Under the pieces are notes generated by a model, which worked only from the letters and a program-made list of their open reading frames with translations, ran no database searches and had not been told where the DNA came from. A DNA stretch of 64,000 bases, taken from assembly GCA_002281575.1 (NCBI GenBank), contig NCGN01000009.1:62001-126000 (forward strand), written 5' to 3'. Each line of letters begins with the position of its first letter. The stretch's first letter is position 1. Of this stretch, positions 62,641 to 64,000 are shown piece by piece. This DNA is from Sphingobacteriia bacterium 28-36-52. Its GTDB lineage: Bacteria > Bacteroidota > Bacteroidia > Chitinophagales > Chitinophagaceae. Position numbers and translations under genes: made by a program.

Positions 62641-64000
62641 CTAATTAATATGTGAAAGCACCAATTCCTTCACGTTGCTAATTGGAATTCGTTCTTGTAA
62701 CATACTGTCTCTGTAACGGATCGTAACCATTTGATCCTCCTTGGTTTGATGGTCTATGGTTACACAGAATGGCGTACCAATAGCATCTTGTCTGCGATAT
62801 CTTTTGCCAATTGCATCTTTTTCTTCGTAGAAACATTTAAAAGAGCCCTTGCATTCATCCATCAACTCGCGCGCAATTTCAGGTAATCCATCTTTTTTCA
62901 CGAGTGGCAAAATGGCTAATTTATTGGGCGCAATTTTAGCGGGGATTTTTAATACCACCCTACTATCAGTTGATCCATCTTCTTTAGTGATGGTTTCTTC
63001 TGTATAAGCATTACTTAATATTAACAAGAACATTCTATCTAAGCCAATAGAAGTTTCTACCACATATGGAATGTAATTCCCAAATGGTTTACCAGTTGCC
63101 TCATCAATATCATTGTCAAAATATTGCTGCTTTTTCTTACTGTATTCTTGGTGGCTTTTTAAATCGAAATCTGTTCTGCTATGAATTCCTTCTACTTCTT
63201 TAAAACCAAATGGGAACTCATATTCAATATCTAAAGCCGCATCTGCATAGTGGGCTAATTTAACGTGATTGTGGTAACGGTATTTTTCTGCAGGCAACCC
63301 TAAACTCAAGTGCCAATTCAAGCGCTCTTCTTTCCAATAATTATACCATTCCATTTGAGTACCAGGTCTCACAAAAAATTGCATTTCCATTTGCTCAAAT
63401 TCACGCATGCGGAATATAAACTGACGGGCTACAATTTCATTTCTAAATGCTTTTCCGGTTTGTGCTATTCCAAAAGGAATTTTCATTCGAGCTGTTTTTT
63501 GCACGTTCAAGAAATTCACAAAAATACCCTGCGCCGTTTCTGGTCTTAAATAAATGGTATCGGAATCTTCTGCAACAGAACCCAATTGTGTAGAGAACAT
63601 TAAATTAAACTGACGAATCTCGGTCCAATTTCCAGTGCCGCTTACCGAACATACGATTTGGTTATCGCTGAGTAGTTGCTTTAATCCTACAAAATCTTCA
63701 GCAGCCAATAACTGTTCCATCGATGCAATCAACGCATTGGCCTCATCTGCTTTTCCTGCTTCGGTTAATTGATCTGCTTTTGCTTCAATTAAATGATCAA
63801 CTCGGTATCTTTTCTGACTGTCTTTATTATCAATCATTGGGTCACTAAAATTATCTACGTGACCACTGGCTTTCCAAGTTGTTGGGTGCATAAATATGGC
63901 TGCATCTATGCCCACAATATTCTGGTGCATTTGCGTCATGCTTTTCCACCAATAATCTTTGATATTCTTTTTTAATTCACTTCCATAAGGGCCATAATCA
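62641..64000 (-). CDS. glyS: Glycyl-tRNA synthetase (5' end outside the window)
   Basis: The frame extends from its stop at 62641 to the right window edge; codons beyond the internal ATG at 63939 (DYGPYGSELKKNIKDYWWKS) continue the family sequence, so the true start lies further right. Visible motifs are DYGPYG, IDAAIFMHPTTW, the class II region RPETAQGIFVNF, GIAQTGKAFRNEI and ETSIGLDRMFL. This is the single-chain dimeric GlyRS (eukaryote/archaea-like) type. It attaches glycine to tRNA-Gly. It converges on the FNR-like gene. Confidence 0.97.
   Translation of the reverse strand, partial: DYGPYGSELKKNIKDYWWKSMTQMHQNIVGIDAAIFMHPTTWKASGHVDNFSDPMIDNKDSQKRYRVDHLIEAKADQLTEAGKADEANALIASMEQLLAAEDFVGLKQLLSDNQIVCSVSGTGNWTEIRQFNLMFSTQLGSVAEDSDTIYLRPETAQGIFVNFLNVQKTARMKIPFGIAQTGKAFRNEIVARQFIFRMREFEQMEMQFFVRPGTQMEWYNYWKEERLNWHLSLGLPAEKYRYHNHVKLAHYADAALDIEYEFPFGFKEVEGIHSRTDFDLKSHQEYSKKKQQYFDNDIDEATGKPFGNYIPYVVETSIGLDRMFLLILSNAYTEETITKEDGSTDSRVVLKIPAKIAPNKLAILPLVKKDGLPEIARELMDECKGSFKCFYEEKDAIGKRYRRQDAIGTPFCVTIDHQTKEDQMVTIRYRDSMLQERIPISNVKELVLSHIN

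Overview
The window reads as chromosome of a low-GC Bacteroidota bacterium, most likely of the Chitinophagaceae. The signs are several TAnnTTTG -7 promoter elements typical of Bacteroidota, a large secreted subtilase ending in a type IX secretion-like sorting domain, LytS/LytTR signalling, a B12-dependent ribonucleotide reductase, a group II GGGP synthase, a DksA-like protein with an Ala/Lys/Pro tail, and many Sec or lipoprotein leaders on small hypothetical proteins. I found no rRNA, tRNA, insertion sequence, prophage or CRISPR array, and no gene-free stretch longer than about 260 bases.

Layout. 1-6652 (minus): a gluconate-dehydrogenase-like pair (subunit 3, cut by the window edge, and a GMC flavoprotein), a secreted hypothetical and nrdJ. 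6915-14426 (plus): eight closely packed genes: GGGP synthase, AlkB-like dioxygenase, an atypical Nramp transporter, then two prolyl aminopeptidase-like hydrolases, a universal stress protein, a DmpA-type P1 peptidase and a fold-IV aminotransferase. 14433-17909 (minus): a methyltransferase, then an ABC-2 exporter operon with a LolA-like secreted protein. 18108-25162 (plus): AraC-type regulator, cupin, GH130, a glycosyltransferase/alpha-alpha-barrel fusion, a 51-residue membrane protein and a P-type ATPase. 25226-30651: an OmpA-like protein with two OmpA-type domains and a six-Ig-repeat ice-binding-fold (DUF3494) lipoprotein, divergent from a small outer-membrane barrel. 30667-33760 (minus): LytS kinase, LytTR regulator and an M28 peptidase.

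33916-64000 is mostly housekeeping: dxs, scpA, mscL, PPK2, an EamA transporter, frr, a lone N-terminal transketolase half, a LolC/E-like permease, rbfA, an MsbA-like ABC exporter, a DksA-like protein, ileS, a D-lactate dehydrogenase-like enzyme, an AraC regulator, gyrB, a tiny conserved-looking protein, mfd, two lipoproteins, the secreted S8 peptidase, a ferredoxin-NADP reductase-like enzyme and the 3' part of glyS.

The points most worth following are: the isoleucyl-tRNA synthetase carries a swapped HIGH motif (GIHH), the form described for mupirocin-hyper-resistant IleRS2; the DksA-like protein has a histone-H1-like tail built partly from near-identical 108-bp repeats; the ice-binding-fold lipoprotein sits with a double-OmpA porin; the Nramp protein lacks the usual metal-site Asn and Met; a peptidase/aminotransferase cluster could serve D- or beta-amino-acid use; and DnaA-box-like sites lie upstream of nrdJ. 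Several predicted ORF starts were moved to better internal start codons, as noted per gene.
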